A DNA stretch of 64,000 nucleotides from Chloroflexota bacterium (GTDB lineage Bacteria > Chloroflexota > Dehalococcoidia > SM23-28-2 > RBG-16-64-32), in contig JAJCYV010000004.1 of NCBI GenBank assembly GCA_029262695.1, forward strand, positions 169,910 to 233,909. The letters are read 5' to 3'. Each line of letters begins with the position of its first letter. Position 1 is the first letter of the stretch. The position numbers and the translations under genes were made by a program. The notes beneath the pieces are model-generated. The model made no database searches and had not been told where the DNA came from. It was given only the letters and a program-made list of their open reading frames with translations. Of the stretch, positions 45,001 to 53,893 are shown one piece after another.

Positions 45001-46511
45001 ATTGAGCGGCGCTCCCGGATCACGGTGACCTTCACCTGGCCCGGGTAGTCCAGGCTCTCCTGAATGCTCTTGCTAATCTCCTTGGCCATCCGCTGCGCGC
45101 CCAGATCGTCCACCTCTTCCGGCTTGACGATGATACGGACTTCGCGGCCGGCCTGGATCGCGAACGACTTATCGACTCCCGGGAAAGCGTTGGCCACGGC
45201 CTCCAGCGCCTCGAGCCGTTTCAGGTAGTGCTCCATCGACTCGCGGCGGGCGCCGGGGCGGGCGCCGCTGATGGCGTCGGCGACGATCGTAATGATCGCC
45301 TCGACACTGCCGGGCTCGACCTCTTCATGGTGCGCTTCGATGCAGTGCGAGACGGCCTCCGGTACCTTGTGGCGCCTTGCCAGCTCCGCGCCCAGCTGCG
45401 CGTGCGTGCCTTCGACCTCGTGCGTGATCGCCTTGCCGAGGTCATGCAGAAGGCCGCCGCGGCGTGAGACTTCGACGTCGGCGCCAAGTTCGTGCGCGAT
45501 CATCGCCGCCAGGTTCGCCGTCTCGACGGCGTGGTTGAGCTGGTTCTGCCCGTAGCTGTAGCGGAACTTCAGTCGCCCGAGAGTGCGCACGATCTCCGGG
45601 TGCAGGCCCGGGCAGCTAGCTTCGACCATCGCGTCCTCGCCGGCTTCCTTGATCGTGTGATCGACCTCTTTGCGGGCCTTCTCCACTATCTCCTCGATGC
45701 GCGCCGGGTGGATGCGGCCGTCGGCGAGCAGCTTCGTCATGGCAATGCGTGCAATCTCGCGCCGCACCGGGTCGAAGCCGGACAGCGTGACGGCGTCCGG
45801 CGTGTCGTCGATGATGACGTCAACGCCGGTGGCGTGCTCAATCGCCCGGATGTTGCGGCCCTCCCGGCCGATGATGCGGCCCTTCATGTCTTCGGAGGGT
45901 AGCGGCACGACGGACACAGTCGCCTCGGAGACCACGTCGCTGGTCAGGCGTTGCATCGTCGTCGCGATGACCTTGCGCGCGCGCTGGTCGGCCCCCTCCT
46001 TGACCTCTTGCTCGATCTCGCGCAGGAGGCGGTTGGACTCGTCGCGGATCTCGCGCTCCACCTGGTCCAGGAGCATCTGGCGCGCCTCGGCTACGGTGAG
46101 GTTGGAGAGTTTCTCAAGCTCCGCCCGGCGCTCCTCGAAGACGTGGGAAAGGTCCTGCTGCTGCTCTTCGAGGGCGGCTTCCTTCTGTTGGAGGTTACGC
46201 TGCCGCTGTTCAGCACCCTCGATCTTGCGTTCGAGGGTCTCTTCTTTCTGGCTTAGGCGGCGTTCGCCACTCTTAAGCTCAGTACGGCGTTCGCGGATCT
46301 CTGATTCCGCCTCGCGGCGGATCTGGATGGCCTCTTCCTTGGCCTCGAGTAGTAGGTCTTTCTGGCGCCTGTCGGCTTCGTTAAGGATGCGGGCGGCGCT
46401 ACGATCTGCAGCTTCGACGCGGCTGCGACGAAGGTACTGCTGAACGAAGAGAGCGCCGAGTACACCAATAGCAACGCCGACAAGCCCCAGAATAAGGGCA
46501 ATGATCGGCAT
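44985..46511 (-). CDS. rny: Ribonuclease Y
   Basis: A 508-residue protein with the RNase Y architecture: N-terminal membrane helix (about 3-25), a long coiled coil (about 28-200), a KH domain around GRIIGREGRNIRAIEHATG (about 210-270) and an HD domain with GGLLHDLGKA (about 350) and HCIEAHHEE. It initiates mRNA decay at the membrane in many Gram-positive-type bacteria. The last residues are duplicated by the 17-bp tandem repeat. The neighbouring YmdB and PHP genes support an RNA-turnover operon. Confidence 0.95.
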   Translation of the reverse strand: MPIIALILGLVGVAIGVLGALFVQQYLRRSRVEAADRSAARILNEADRRQKDLLLEAKEEAIQIRREAESEIRERRTELKSGERRLSQKEETLERKIEGAEQRQRNLQQKEAALEEQQQDLSHVFEERRAELEKLSNLTVAEARQMLLDQVEREIRDESNRLLREIEQEVKEGADQRARKVIATTMQRLTSDVVSEATVSVVPLPSEDMKGRIIGREGRNIRAIEHATGVDVIIDDTPDAVTLSGFDPVRREIARIAMTKLLADGRIHPARIEEIVEKARKEVDHTIKEAGEDAMVEASCPGLHPEIVRTLGRLKFRYSYGQNQLNHAVETANLAAMIAHELGADVEVSRRGGLLHDLGKAITHEVEGTHAQLGAELARRHKVPEAVSHCIEAHHEEVEPGSVEAIITIVADAISGARPGARRESMEHYLKRLEALEAVANAFPGVDKSFAIQAGREVRIIVKPEEVDDLGAQRMAKEISKSIQESLDYPGQVKVTVIRERRSIEYAK

Positions 46512-46598
46512 TTCGCCTCACTTCCTGTGAAAAGGACAAATGGTAGAAGCATGTGAAATGGTATGACTGGCCCAGAAGCAATGACTTCTGATGATTTC

Positions 46599-46628
46599 AT
46601 CATAGGTTCAGTGAGCAAAAGGTGTCAA
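46599..46628 (-). promoter_or_regulatory. Strong sigma-70 promoter of rny
   Basis: On the minus strand, TTGACA (46628-46623) and TATGAT (46604-46599) have an 18-bp spacer. A small hairpin AGAAG/CTTCT follows at 46588-46573, in an approximately 80-nt leader before the rny start codon. Confidence 0.65.
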
Positions 46629-46679
46629 GAAAAGAGGGCACCCGCGCGAATGGCAGACTGTAGGCGCTATAGACCGTCG

Positions 46680-47312
46680 CTATTTGCCGTCGGCATCGTC
46701 GCCCTCGGCCCAGAGCTGCTTTATCGCCGCCTCGCAGACATCGTAGCCGAACCCGCGGCGTGCAAGGAAGTCGCCCAGCCGGCGCCGGAAGTCGCGGAAC
46801 TCCAGGCCCCGGAGCGTCCGCGACCGCTTGCGTGCGGCCCGTACGGCGGCAGCCCCCTCGTCGACCGCTGCCACGGACTCTTGCGCTACTTCGCGCTCGA
46901 CGCCCTTCTGCGCCAGCTCAGCGAGCAGCATTCGGCGGCCGCGCGGGCTGTTGCGCTGGCGGCTCTCGGTCCAGGCCTCGGCGAACACCTGATCGTCGAG
47001 CAGGCGTAGCTCCCGCAGGCGGGCCAGCGTTTCGCCGGCGATCGTCTCCGGGATGTGCCTGGATCGCATCGCATCTCGCATCTCGCGCTCGCTGCGCGGG
47101 CGGTACGAGAGAAGCCTCAGCGCCGAGGTCATCGCGGTGTGCCGTGCCTCGGCTGCTTCCAACTCCGCGACGCGCGAATCGTCGACTTCCTGGCCGACGC
47201 GCAGGTTGGCTGCGGCCAGGACTTCGCGGGAGAGCGGGACGACACGCGCGTCGTCGATTCGTACGTCATAGCGCCGCTTGCGGGGCGGTCGCTCGATCGC
47301 GGTAACACGCAT
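46680..47312 (-). CDS. recX: RecX regulatory protein
   Basis: A 210-residue protein of the RecX family, rich in Arg/Glu helices, with the typical ALRLLSYRPRSEREMRDAMRSR (helix-repeat 1) and later RLRELRLLDDQVFAEAW segments. It lies 15 bp after recA on the same strand, the usual recA-recX arrangement. RecX modulates RecA filament activity. Confidence 0.93.
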   Translation of the reverse strand: MRVTAIERPPRKRRYDVRIDDARVVPLSREVLAAANLRVGQEVDDSRVAELEAAEARHTAMTSALRLLSYRPRSEREMRDAMRSRHIPETIAGETLARLRELRLLDDQVFAEAWTESRQRNSPRGRRMLLAELAQKGVEREVAQESVAAVDEGAAAVRAARKRSRTLRGLEFRDFRRRLGDFLARRGFGYDVCEAAIKQLWAEGDDADGK

Positions 47313-47327
47313 CGTCTGCGGCTGCGT

Positions 47328-48383
47328 TTACTCCTCGGCGCCGGCGGGCACCGCTTCCGGTTGGCCCTGCGCCCGGATCATGTCTTCGATCTCGGAGGCG
47401 ATCGCCGGGTTCGTGCGCAGAAACTCCTTGGCGTTCTCGCGGCCCTGGCCCATCTTGTCGTCTTTATAGGAGTAGAAGGCACCCTGTTTCTTGACGATGT
47501 CCGCCTCCGTGCCCAGGTCCAGGATGTCGCCCTCGCGGCTGATCCCGATCTTCGGGCCCGAGAAGATGATGTCGAACTCGGCGACGCGGAACGGCGGCGC
47601 GATCTTGTTCTTCACGATCTTGGCCCGCACGCGGTTGCCGATCACCGTCCCGTTCCGCTTCAGGCTCTCGATCCGTCGCAGGTCGATGCGTACCGAGCTG
47701 TAGAACTTGAGAGCGCGGCCGCCGGGGGTTGTCTCCGGGTTGCCGAAGACGATGCCGATCTTCTCGCGCAGCTGGTTAATGAAGATGACGCTCGTACGCG
47801 AGCGTGAGATCGCCGCCGTCAGCTTGCGCAAGGCCTGCGACATCAGCCGCGCCTGTAGCCCCGGCAGGGAGTCGCCCATGTCGCCCTCGATCTCGGCGCG
47901 CGGCACAAGCGCGGCGACCGAGTCGACGACGACGATATCGACGGCGTTCGAGCGGACGAGCGCCTCGCAGATTTCGAGCGCCTGCTCTCCGGTGTCGGGT
48001 TGCGAAATGAGGAGGTCCTCGATGTTGATGCCGATGACCTGCGCGAACGCCGGGTCCATCGCGTGCTCGACGTCGATATAGGCGGCGAGGCCGCCGGCCT
48101 TCTGCGCCTCCGCGATGATGTGCATGGCGACGGTCGACTTGCCGGCCATCTCCGGGCCGAAGATCTCGGTGATCCGTCCGCGGGGGATGCCGCCGGCGCC
48201 CAGCGCTATGTCCATCGCCAGCGACCCCGTTGGGATCGTCTCCACCGTCATCGCCGCGCTGACCTCGCCGAGGCGCATGATAGAGCCGCGGCCGTGGTCC
48301 TTCTCGATCTTTTCGATCGCTACTTCGAGTGCGCGGAGGCGGTTGTCCTTGGTTCCGTTGTCGCTCGCTCCGTTGGCAGTCAT
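47328..48383 (-). CDS. recA: Recombinase RecA
   Basis: A 351-residue RecA. The N-terminal MRLGE signature, Walker [11 protein letters not shown] (about 68-76), Walker [12 protein letters not shown], the [10 protein letters not shown] loop 2 region and the [14 protein letters not shown] segment are present. It performs homologous recombination and SOS induction. A LexA-type palindrome lies 21 bp upstream of the start codon. Confidence 0.97.
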   Translation of the reverse strand: MTANGASDNGTKDNRLRALEVAIEKIEKDHGRGSIMRLGEVSAAMTVETIPTGSLAMDIALGAGGIPRGRITEIFGPEMAGKSTVAMHIIAEAQKAGGLAAYIDVEHAMDPAFAQVIGINIEDLLISQPDTGEQALEICEALVRSNAVDIVVVDSVAALVPRAEIEGDMGDSLPGLQARLMSQALRKLTAAISRSRTSVIFINQLREKIGIVFGNPETTPGGRALKFYSSVRIDLRRIESLKRNGTVIGNRVRAKIVKNKIAPPFRVAEFDIIFSGPKIGISREGDILDLGTEADIVKKQGAFYSYKDDKMGQGRENAKEFLRTNPAIASEIEDMIRAQGQPEAVPAGAEE

Positions 48384-48403
48384 CGCTCTCTCCTACTCGG
48401 CTG

Positions 48404-48415
48404 GAACATGCGTTC
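48404..48415. promoter_or_regulatory. LexA/DinR-type SOS box upstream of recA
   Basis: GAAC-ATGC-GTTC at 48404-48415 is a perfect GAAC-N4-GTTC palindrome, the Gram-positive-type SOS consensus. It lies between the predicted transcription start region and the recA start codon. LexA itself is not encoded in the window. Confidence 0.65.
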
Positions 48416-48497
48416 GACGGAATGCTACCACTGCGTACAGTTTACGCGCGCTATGCCAATGTCACTATACGGCAAGATGTGGAACCTCGATAACGCG

Positions 48498-48755
48498 TCA
48501 AACAGACTGCAGGCGCGTGCCCAGGCTCGCCAGGATGATCAGCAGAAAACTCGCCGCCATCGGTGACAGGTCGAACATCCCGATCCGCGGCAAGACGCTC
48601 CGGATCGGCGCCAGGATCGGCTCGGTTATCTCCTGGATTACCTGCGCGATCGGGTTTTCCGGATCGAAGCCCGTCCACGAGAAGATGATGCGGATGAAGA
48701 CCGCCACCAGAAGCACGTAGGCGGCCACTGTGATGAAGAGCCCCAGTGTTTCCAT
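48498..48755 (-). CDS. yggT: YggT family membrane protein
   Basis: An 85-residue protein with two helices (about 7-28 and 62-80) and the family motif FSWTGFDPENPIAQVIQEITEPILAPIRSVLP between them. It is transcribed right after proC (adjacent stop and start). YggT proteins take part in envelope or osmotic functions near division genes, but the role is not settled. Confidence 0.9.
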   Translation of the reverse strand: METLGLFITVAAYVLLVAVFIRIIFSWTGFDPENPIAQVIQEITEPILAPIRSVLPRIGMFDLSPMAASFLLIILASLGTRLQSV

Positions 48756-49556
48756 CTAGCCTCCTAGCTCCTTCGCTCGATCGTAGGCAGCACGCACAGC
48801 GTGGGCGAAGGCCGCCCGCACGCCGGCGTCCTGTAACTCCCGCAGCGCTGCTTCCGTCGTGCCGCCCCGCGACGTTACTTGATCTCGTAGCGCGGCCGGC
48901 TCAGCGCCGCTTTCCTTAGCGTACCGCGCTGACCCCTTTAACGTCTGTAGCACCATCCCTGTCGCCATCTCACGCTCGAGCCCGATCTCGACCGCGGCGT
49001 CCACCAGCGCCTCAATGAAAAGGAACACGTAGGCCGGGCCGCTCCCGCTGACGGCGGTCGCCATGTCGATGTACTTCTCGTCGTCCACGGCGGTCTCTTC
49101 GCCCAGTACTGACAACAGCCGGCGCACAGACTCCCGCGCGGGGCCCGCGACGGCCTCTGTCGCCGTCCAGACGGTCATCCCTTCGCCGATTGTCGCTGGC
49201 GTGTTGGGCATCGTGCGAACGATCGCCGTGTGACCGGTGACTTCGGCGATAGTGTCGATCCGGACACCGGCCATAATCGACATAACGGCCTGACCGGCCA
49301 TGAGTGATCCTTTCAGTCCGCCGGCAGCGGCTGCGAACTCCTGCGGCTTCACAGCCAGAACGACGATGTCCGCGCCGACGGCCGCTTCGGGCGCGGATTC
49401 GGTCGCCGATACGCCGTAGGTGGACGACAGATGCTCGCGGCGGGCGGGCGCCACGTCGCAGACGGCGATCTCATCCGGGCCGGCGATGTTGTTGGCGATG
49501 GCGCCGGCAACGATCGCCTCGCCCATCGTTCCGCCGCCGATGAACGCCAGCTTCAC
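48756..49556 (-). CDS. proC: Pyrroline-5-carboxylate reductase
   Basis: A 266-residue ProC: FIGGGTMGEAIVAGAI Rossmann loop, VLAVKPQ, RTMPNTPATIGEGM and the C-terminal ATAVSGSGPAYVFLFIEAL and TSRGGTTEAAL motifs. It makes the last step of proline synthesis. It overlaps yggS by 4 bp, as in many bacteria. Confidence 0.95.
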   Translation of the reverse strand: MKLAFIGGGTMGEAIVAGAIANNIAGPDEIAVCDVAPARREHLSSTYGVSATESAPEAAVGADIVVLAVKPQEFAAAAGGLKGSLMAGQAVMSIMAGVRIDTIAEVTGHTAIVRTMPNTPATIGEGMTVWTATEAVAGPARESVRRLLSVLGEETAVDDEKYIDMATAVSGSGPAYVFLFIEALVDAAVEIGLEREMATGMVLQTLKGSARYAKESGAEPAALRDQVTSRGGTTEAALRELQDAGVRAAFAHAVRAAYDRAKELGG

Positions 49557-50221
49557 GCCGGCCGCTCCCCGAAGATCGCCCGCCCGATGCGGACGTGCGT
49601 CGCACCCTCTTCGATGGCAACTTCGTAGTCGTTCGTCATCCCCATCGAGAGCTGCTCCAGGCCCAGTCCGTGCGCCGTCTGCCGCAGGTCGCGGAAGATG
49701 GGCCGGACGTCCTCGTTCCGGTCCCTCAGTGGCGCGATCGTCATCAGGCCGCGCACGTCAAGGTGCAGAGGCCGCGCGGCGCGGTAGGCGTCGGAGACTT
49801 CATCGATCGTGAATCCGGTCTTCGTGGGTTCTTGCGAAACGTTCACTTCAAGAAAAACGGGCACGTCCGATAGTGCCCGGCTGGATATCGCCTCCGCGAG
49901 GCGGATTGAGTCTATGGAATGAATTATATCAAAGAGGCCCAGCGCCGCCTTTACCTTGTTCGTCTGCAGGTGGCCGATCATGTGCCACGTGACGCCGCTG
50001 AGACCGGCCAGCTCCGGCCGCTTGTCCGCCGCCTCCTGCACCCGGTTCTCGCCGATGTCCGCCGCTCCGGCCGCGGCGGCTTCGCGAACGGCGGTGGCGC
50101 CGAACCCCTTACTCACGGCGATCAGCGTCACCTCTCCGGGCGCGCGGCCGCTCCGCTCACAGGCGGCGGCGATGCGATCGTGCACCTGCGCCAGCCGTGC
50201 GGCTATCGTCTCCCCGTCCAC
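49553..50221 (-). CDS. yggS: PLP homeostasis protein (YggS/PLPBP family)
   Basis: A 222-residue alanine-racemase-like barrel. The lysine in LIAVSKGFGA, IGENRVQEAADK, WHMIGHLQTNK and the C-terminal SMGMTNDYEVAIEEGATHVRIG are all family hallmarks. GTG start. It binds PLP and regulates its availability. A palindromic AGTATACT lies 6 bp upstream, shared with the divergent WYL gene. Confidence 0.94.
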   Translation of the reverse strand: MDGETIAARLAQVHDRIAAACERSGRAPGEVTLIAVSKGFGATAVREAAAAGAADIGENRVQEAADKRPELAGLSGVTWHMIGHLQTNKVKAALGLFDIIHSIDSIRLAEAISSRALSDVPVFLEVNVSQEPTKTGFTIDEVSDAYRAARPLHLDVRGLMTIAPLRDRNEDVRPIFRDLRQTAHGLGLEQLSMGMTNDYEVAIEEGATHVRIGRAIFGERPA

Positions 50222-50227
50222 ACGCCG

Positions 50228-50235
50228 AGTATACT
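50228..50235. promoter_or_regulatory. Shared palindromic -10 box for divergent yggS and WYL regulator
   Basis: AGTATACT is self-complementary, so it reads TATACT on both strands. On the plus strand the GTG at 50245 begins 9 nt after the hexamer; on the minus strand the yggS GTG at 50221 begins 6 nt after it. Both transcripts would be leaderless or nearly so. No Shine-Dalgarno is seen before either start. Confidence 0.5.
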
Positions 50236-50244
50236 GGCTGGGCT

Positions 50245-51168
50245 GTGAAGCAGATGGACCGCCGCCTGCTCATCCTCATGCGCCTGCGTGAGGAGACTCC
50301 CGTTCGCGCCTCCGACCTCGCCGAAGACTGCGAGTGCTCCGTGCGCACGGTCTACCGGGACATCGACGCCCTGTGCCAGGCCGGCGTGCCCGTGGCCTCG
50401 ATGCCCGGCGAGGGCTACCGTCTCGTCCCGGGCTATCATCTGCCGCCCATCGCCTTCGCCGCTGAGGAGGCCGTCCAGATCCTGCTCGGCCTCGACCTCG
50501 CGCTCGGACTCGGCACGATGGCGCAGCGTGATGCCGCACGATCGGCCGCCGCCAAAGTCGACGCCGTGCTGCTCCCCGAGACCCGCGAGGCGGTCGTGCG
50601 CCTGCGTGAGCGCATCCGGGCCTCGCCGCACGTCGCCGGCGAGCTGTCGCCCCACCTTCCTCTCTTGCAGGAGGCCGTCGTCGGCGACCGCGTCGTCAGG
50701 CTCCGCTACCACTCGTATGAGCCCGACCGCGTGACGGAGCGAGACGTCGAGGCTCACATGCTCGTCTTCTACAGCGGCGACTGGCACCTCATCGGCTACT
50801 GCCGCCTGCGCGAGGACGTGCGCGATTTCCGCGCGAGCCGCATCGAGTCCGCCGACTTGCTGGACGAGACGTTCGCGCGGCGGCCGATCGATGACGGCTA
50901 CGATCCCGGCGATATGGAGCACGAGGTGCGAGTGTGGATCGCGGAGCCGGCGGCGCGCTGGGCGCGCGAGGAGCCGGCGTTCGGGTTCGTCTCCGAAGAT
51001 CCGGAGGACGGCGGGTTCGTCTTCACCTTCCGCGTGCGCGACATGCCGCGCCTCCTGCCGTGGATCCTCAGCCGGGGGGCCGCCGCGCGCGTGCTCTCAC
51101 CACCCGACCTCGTGCAGCGTCTGCGGGAGGAGTCCCGGGCGCTGGCCGGCCGTTATCCCGGCGCCTGA
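50245..51168 (+). CDS. HTH-WYL domain transcriptional regulator
   Basis: About 307 residues. An N-terminal HTH of the DeoR/YafY type (LRLRE...VRASDLAEDCECSVRTVYRDIDAL, about 10-45) is followed by a WYL domain (RLRYHSYEPDRVTERDVEAHMLVFYSGDWHLIGYCRL, about 150-190) and a C-terminal WCX-like domain. GTG at 50245 or ATG at 50254 are both possible starts. A perfect palindrome 8 bp after its stop could be its operator in front of the next gene. Confidence 0.88.
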   Translation: MKQMDRRLLILMRLREETPVRASDLAEDCECSVRTVYRDIDALCQAGVPVASMPGEGYRLVPGYHLPPIAFAAEEAVQILLGLDLALGLGTMAQRDAARSAAAKVDAVLLPETREAVVRLRERIRASPHVAGELSPHLPLLQEAVVGDRVVRLRYHSYEPDRVTERDVEAHMLVFYSGDWHLIGYCRLREDVRDFRASRIESADLLDETFARRPIDDGYDPGDMEHEVRVWIAEPAARWAREEPAFGFVSEDPEDGGFVFTFRVRDMPRLLPWILSRGAAARVLSPPDLVQRLREESRALAGRYPGA

Positions 51169-51175
51169 AGACTTA

Positions 51176-51193
51176 CTGACAGGTCGCTGTCAG
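51176..51193. promoter_or_regulatory. Palindromic operator candidate, CTGACAG-N4-CTGTCAG
   Basis: A perfect 7-bp inverted repeat with a 4-bp spacer (GTCG), located between the WYL regulator and the PPOX-family gene, 50 bp before the latter's start. Such sites beside YafY/WYL regulators suggest repressor binding. It is not a terminator: no T-run follows. Confidence 0.5.
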
Positions 51194-51242
51194 GGGGTGC
51201 GTCCTATGGTGACGGCACTGCGTTGAGAGAGGAGACCTAACG

Positions 51243-51692
51243 ATGGCGAACTGGGGCGAATTCACTGAGGCAGAGCCGGAGATGGCAAAGGTCCTGACGT
51301 CGCTACTGGACTGGATCCCGATTACCTACCTGGCGACCGTGCGCAAGGACGGCGCGCCCCGCGTGCACCCCATCTGCCCGATTCTCGGCGATGGGCGCAT
51401 GTTCGTCGCCGTCAACGAGAACTCACCCAAGCGCCACGACCTGAAGCGCGATCGCCGCTATGCGATGCACGCGCTGCCCGACAAGCGTGATGCCGAGTTC
51501 TACATGACAGGCAGCGCCACGTTCATCGAAGACAAGAAGACGCGCGATCTCATCACGAAGTCCGCCGGTCACACGGTTCACGATAGCGACTGGCTCTTCG
51601 AGTTTGATGTCGAGCACGTCATGACGGCGTACTGGGAAAACCAGGGCCAGCCGGATACCTACGCCGTGCGCAGCTTCTGGCACGCCGCCTAG
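51243..51692 (+). CDS. Pyridoxamine 5'-phosphate oxidase family flavin/F420-binding protein
   Basis: A 149-residue split-barrel protein. ATVRKDGAPRVHPICPILGDGRMFVAV and KRHDLKRDRRYAMHALP form the standard PNPOx-like flavin-binding core. GAGAGGAG precedes the ATG. It may use FMN or F420; the substrate is unknown. The operator-like palindrome upstream suggests WYL control. Confidence 0.82.
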   Translation: MANWGEFTEAEPEMAKVLTSLLDWIPITYLATVRKDGAPRVHPICPILGDGRMFVAVNENSPKRHDLKRDRRYAMHALPDKRDAEFYMTGSATFIEDKKTRDLITKSAGHTVHDSDWLFEFDVEHVMTAYWENQGQPDTYAVRSFWHAA

Positions 51693-51724
51693 CTCTTCGG
51701 GCATAATCGGCGCATCGGAGCCTG

Positions 51725-52048
51725 ATGCGCATGGTCGTCTCGATGCTCACCCGCAAGACCCGGATCACCGACCGCTCCCAGTGGCAGTCGGCGATCGAAG
51801 CTGTCCTGCCGAAGCTCAAGGCAGTACTCGATGGTGAGGCCGGCTTCGTCTCCGTCGAGTATCTCTGGAGCACCGATGAGCCCGGCGTATTCGCGCAGAT
51901 CACGACATGGGAGTCGCCCGACGACTGCCTCAACTACGTCCGCGGCGGCGGCGCGGCGACCGTGGCCACTCTCGAGGACGCCGCGATCCCGACGGCCGCC
52001 TTCCCTGACGGCGCCTGGGTCCGCCGCAACTTCGAGCGTCAGGTCTAG
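51725..52048 (+). CDS. ABM-type small monooxygenase-fold protein
   Basis: A 107-residue single ferredoxin-like alpha+beta domain similar to antibiotic biosynthesis monooxygenases (VSMLTRKTRITD, EAGFVSVEYLWSTDEPGVFAQITTWES). It sits between the PPOX gene and an unknown gene, with 32 and 6 bp gaps. The active-site His is not evident, so a catalytic role is uncertain. Confidence 0.65.
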   Translation: MRMVVSMLTRKTRITDRSQWQSAIEAVLPKLKAVLDGEAGFVSVEYLWSTDEPGVFAQITTWESPDDCLNYVRGGGAATVATLEDAAIPTAAFPDGAWVRRNFERQV

Positions 52049-52054
52049 AGCGCC

Positions 52055-52762
52055 GTGCCGGACGAAGGCGAACTCCTCTGCGGCGACTGGGCCTGGGACG
52101 CCGTCATTCGCGAACTCCGCCACTTCCCGCGAAAAGGCAAGGGACACGCCGAGGAGCCGGACGCCGTCGAGCGCCTGCAGCCGGTGCGCTCCGTCACCTG
52201 GTATCGCTGGTCGCAGCCGCCGATGCAGGCGCACACGGGCGGCGGCCCCATGCCGGCGGGCCTTTCGCGCGTCGTCGCTGAGTACGAGGGCGGCGGAGAC
52301 CTCACCGTCAACGAGCTTGAACGCGACTGCGCCGGGCAGATCGCCGCGGCGATCGCGTCCGCCTATGGCCTCGAAGTGCAGCACGAAGGCGCGCCGACGG
52401 GCCGCAGCGGCGGCAACCTGCCTCAGCGCGACGAGATGGGCCGTCTCAGCGCCACCAGTGGCCGCTCAGACGTCGTTCTGGACGAGGTCACGGGTGAGGT
52501 GCGGATATCGCGCCGCAAGCGCCTTCTCGGCCGCGAGAAGCGCTCATACAGCACTTCAGAGATACGCCATCTGGAACTGACGCACGAAACGAAGGGGCCG
52601 CAGGAGACGTTCGCCGTTGTCGCCGTGATCGGGCCCGAGGAAGAGCGCGTGCCCGTCGCCTCCTACACCGGCTTCGAGGGCTGGGCCGACCCGGCCGAGT
52701 GGCGCGGGTTCACCGAAGACCTCGCGCGCTCACTGGGCGTCGAGGCGCGGCTCGACGGCTAG
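52055..52762 (+). CDS. Hypothetical protein
   Basis: A 235-residue soluble protein with a GTG start. Recognisable features are few: a Gly-rich region in the middle (GRSGGNLPQRDEMG) and a C-terminal beta-rich part with ISRRKRLLGREKRSYSTSEI. No family is recognised. It overlaps the convergent monooxygenase-like gene by 4 bp. Confidence 0.6.
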   Translation: MPDEGELLCGDWAWDAVIRELRHFPRKGKGHAEEPDAVERLQPVRSVTWYRWSQPPMQAHTGGGPMPAGLSRVVAEYEGGGDLTVNELERDCAGQIAAAIASAYGLEVQHEGAPTGRSGGNLPQRDEMGRLSATSGRSDVVLDEVTGEVRISRRKRLLGREKRSYSTSEIRHLELTHETKGPQETFAVVAVIGPEEERVPVASYTGFEGWADPAEWRGFTEDLARSLGVEARLDG

Positions 52763-53067
52763 CGGTCGATCGCCGCGATGCGCTCGAAGCGGGCTATCTT
52801 GACGGAGCTCGCGTCGAAGACGCCGCTGGCGAACTCCTTCTGGAACTCCGCCAGGTGCTCGGAGGCGCGGTGCACCTTCGTCGCCTCTTCGTCGGCGTAC
52901 ACCTCGTAGACAAGGATCTGGGCCGCGTCCTTGATGTCGCGGTGCCACGTGTACATCAGCGCGCCCGGCTCCTCCCGGTTGACGCCGGCCACCAGCTTCT
53001 CGATCGCCGCCATCGCCTCAGCCTCTTTGCCCTCGTTGATGCGGAACCCCGCGGTTACGGTGATCAT
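52759..53067 (-). CDS. ABM family putative quinol monooxygenase
   Basis: A 102-residue YgiN-like ABM domain (VTAGFRINEGKEAEAMAAIEKL, EEPGALMYTWHRD, YEVYADEEATKVHRASEHL), with the dimer-forming ferredoxin fold and a conserved His. It follows a paralogue on the same strand with a 4-bp overlap. Confidence 0.78.
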   Translation of the reverse strand: MITVTAGFRINEGKEAEAMAAIEKLVAGVNREEPGALMYTWHRDIKDAAQILVYEVYADEEATKVHRASEHLAEFQKEFASGVFDASSVKIARFERIAAIDR

Positions 53068-53390
53068 CCGATTTCGTCCATTCCGTTACGCACGAAGCCG
53101 GCGACCTGGTCCAGCGATTCGACGTTGAACGAGCTGTTGTCGATCATGCCGTCCATCGCCGCCTGCATCTCGCGCATGTGGCCGGTCCGGGCGTGGTCAT
53201 GGAACGCCTTCTCGTCCTCGTAGATCTCGAAGAAGTAGAGCTCGCTGCCGTTCACTTTGCCGCGCGACGCGGTGTAAAGCAGACAGCCGGGCTCGTTCGC
53301 CTTCACCGCGGCGACCATCTTGCGGATGGCTTCCACGACGTCGATCTCTTTGCCTTCCAGCATCTCGAAGCGGGCGAGTACTGTGATCAT
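53064..53390 (-). CDS. ABM family putative quinol monooxygenase
   Basis: A 108-residue paralogue of the downstream gene with the same pattern (VLARFEMLEGKEIDVVEAIRKM, NEPGCLLYTASRG, FEIYEDEKAFHDHARTGHM). The two overlapping copies probably arose by tandem duplication and may form a heteromer. Confidence 0.78.
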   Translation of the reverse strand: MITVLARFEMLEGKEIDVVEAIRKMVAAVKANEPGCLLYTASRGKVNGSELYFFEIYEDEKAFHDHARTGHMREMQAAMDGMIDNSSFNVESLDQVAGFVRNGMDEIG

Positions 53391-53491
53391 CGGGACCTCC
53401 TTGCCGGAGCTAAAGTTCTCGCGTTCCGCGAGCCCGTCCGGGCGGGCGGGTTGAAGGGGAGTATACGACGCGCGGCGGCGAACGAGAAGCG

Positions 53492-53860
53492 CTACCCCAG
53501 CGGGTCGACCTTCGTCCAGGTGGACTCGCCCGGGGGCCGCACCGAGAGGTGGACGAAGTGCGAGTCCGCCGTCGCGCCGTGCCAGTGCTCCTCGCCCGCC
53601 GGCACGTGAACGATGTCCCCCGGCTCGACGAGGTTCTGCTCCGACTTCGTGGCCAGGATGCCGCGACCCTCGACGCAGTGCAGCACTTGCGGCACCGCGT
53701 GCGTGTGCAGGTACGTCCGCGCGCCCGGCGCGAAGCGCACGAGGATGATGTCGATCCCCTCGTCGGCGCTCACAATCTCCTGCACGTTCACCCCGCCACC
53801 GACGAAGTACTCCGTCCCGCCGTCCCCGGCGGCAGAGGCAGGCGTGCGGTGTACTTTCAT
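53492..53860 (-). CDS. Cupin-domain protein
   Basis: About 122 residues. A single cupin domain carries the metal-binding motif 1 (FAPGARTYLHTHAVPQVLHCVEGRG, two His and one Glu) and motif 2 (PGDIVHVPAGEEHWHG). The start at 53860 (MKVHRTPAS) follows a TACACT hexamer by 6 bp and may be leaderless; a GTG further upstream is possible. Confidence 0.78.
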   Translation of the reverse strand: MKVHRTPASAAGDGGTEYFVGGGVNVQEIVSADEGIDIILVRFAPGARTYLHTHAVPQVLHCVEGRGILATKSEQNLVEPGDIVHVPAGEEHWHGATADSHFVHLSVRPPGESTWTKVDPLG

Positions 53861-53893
53861 GAGGTGGAGTGTAGCAGGGGAGCGCTCACGCAA

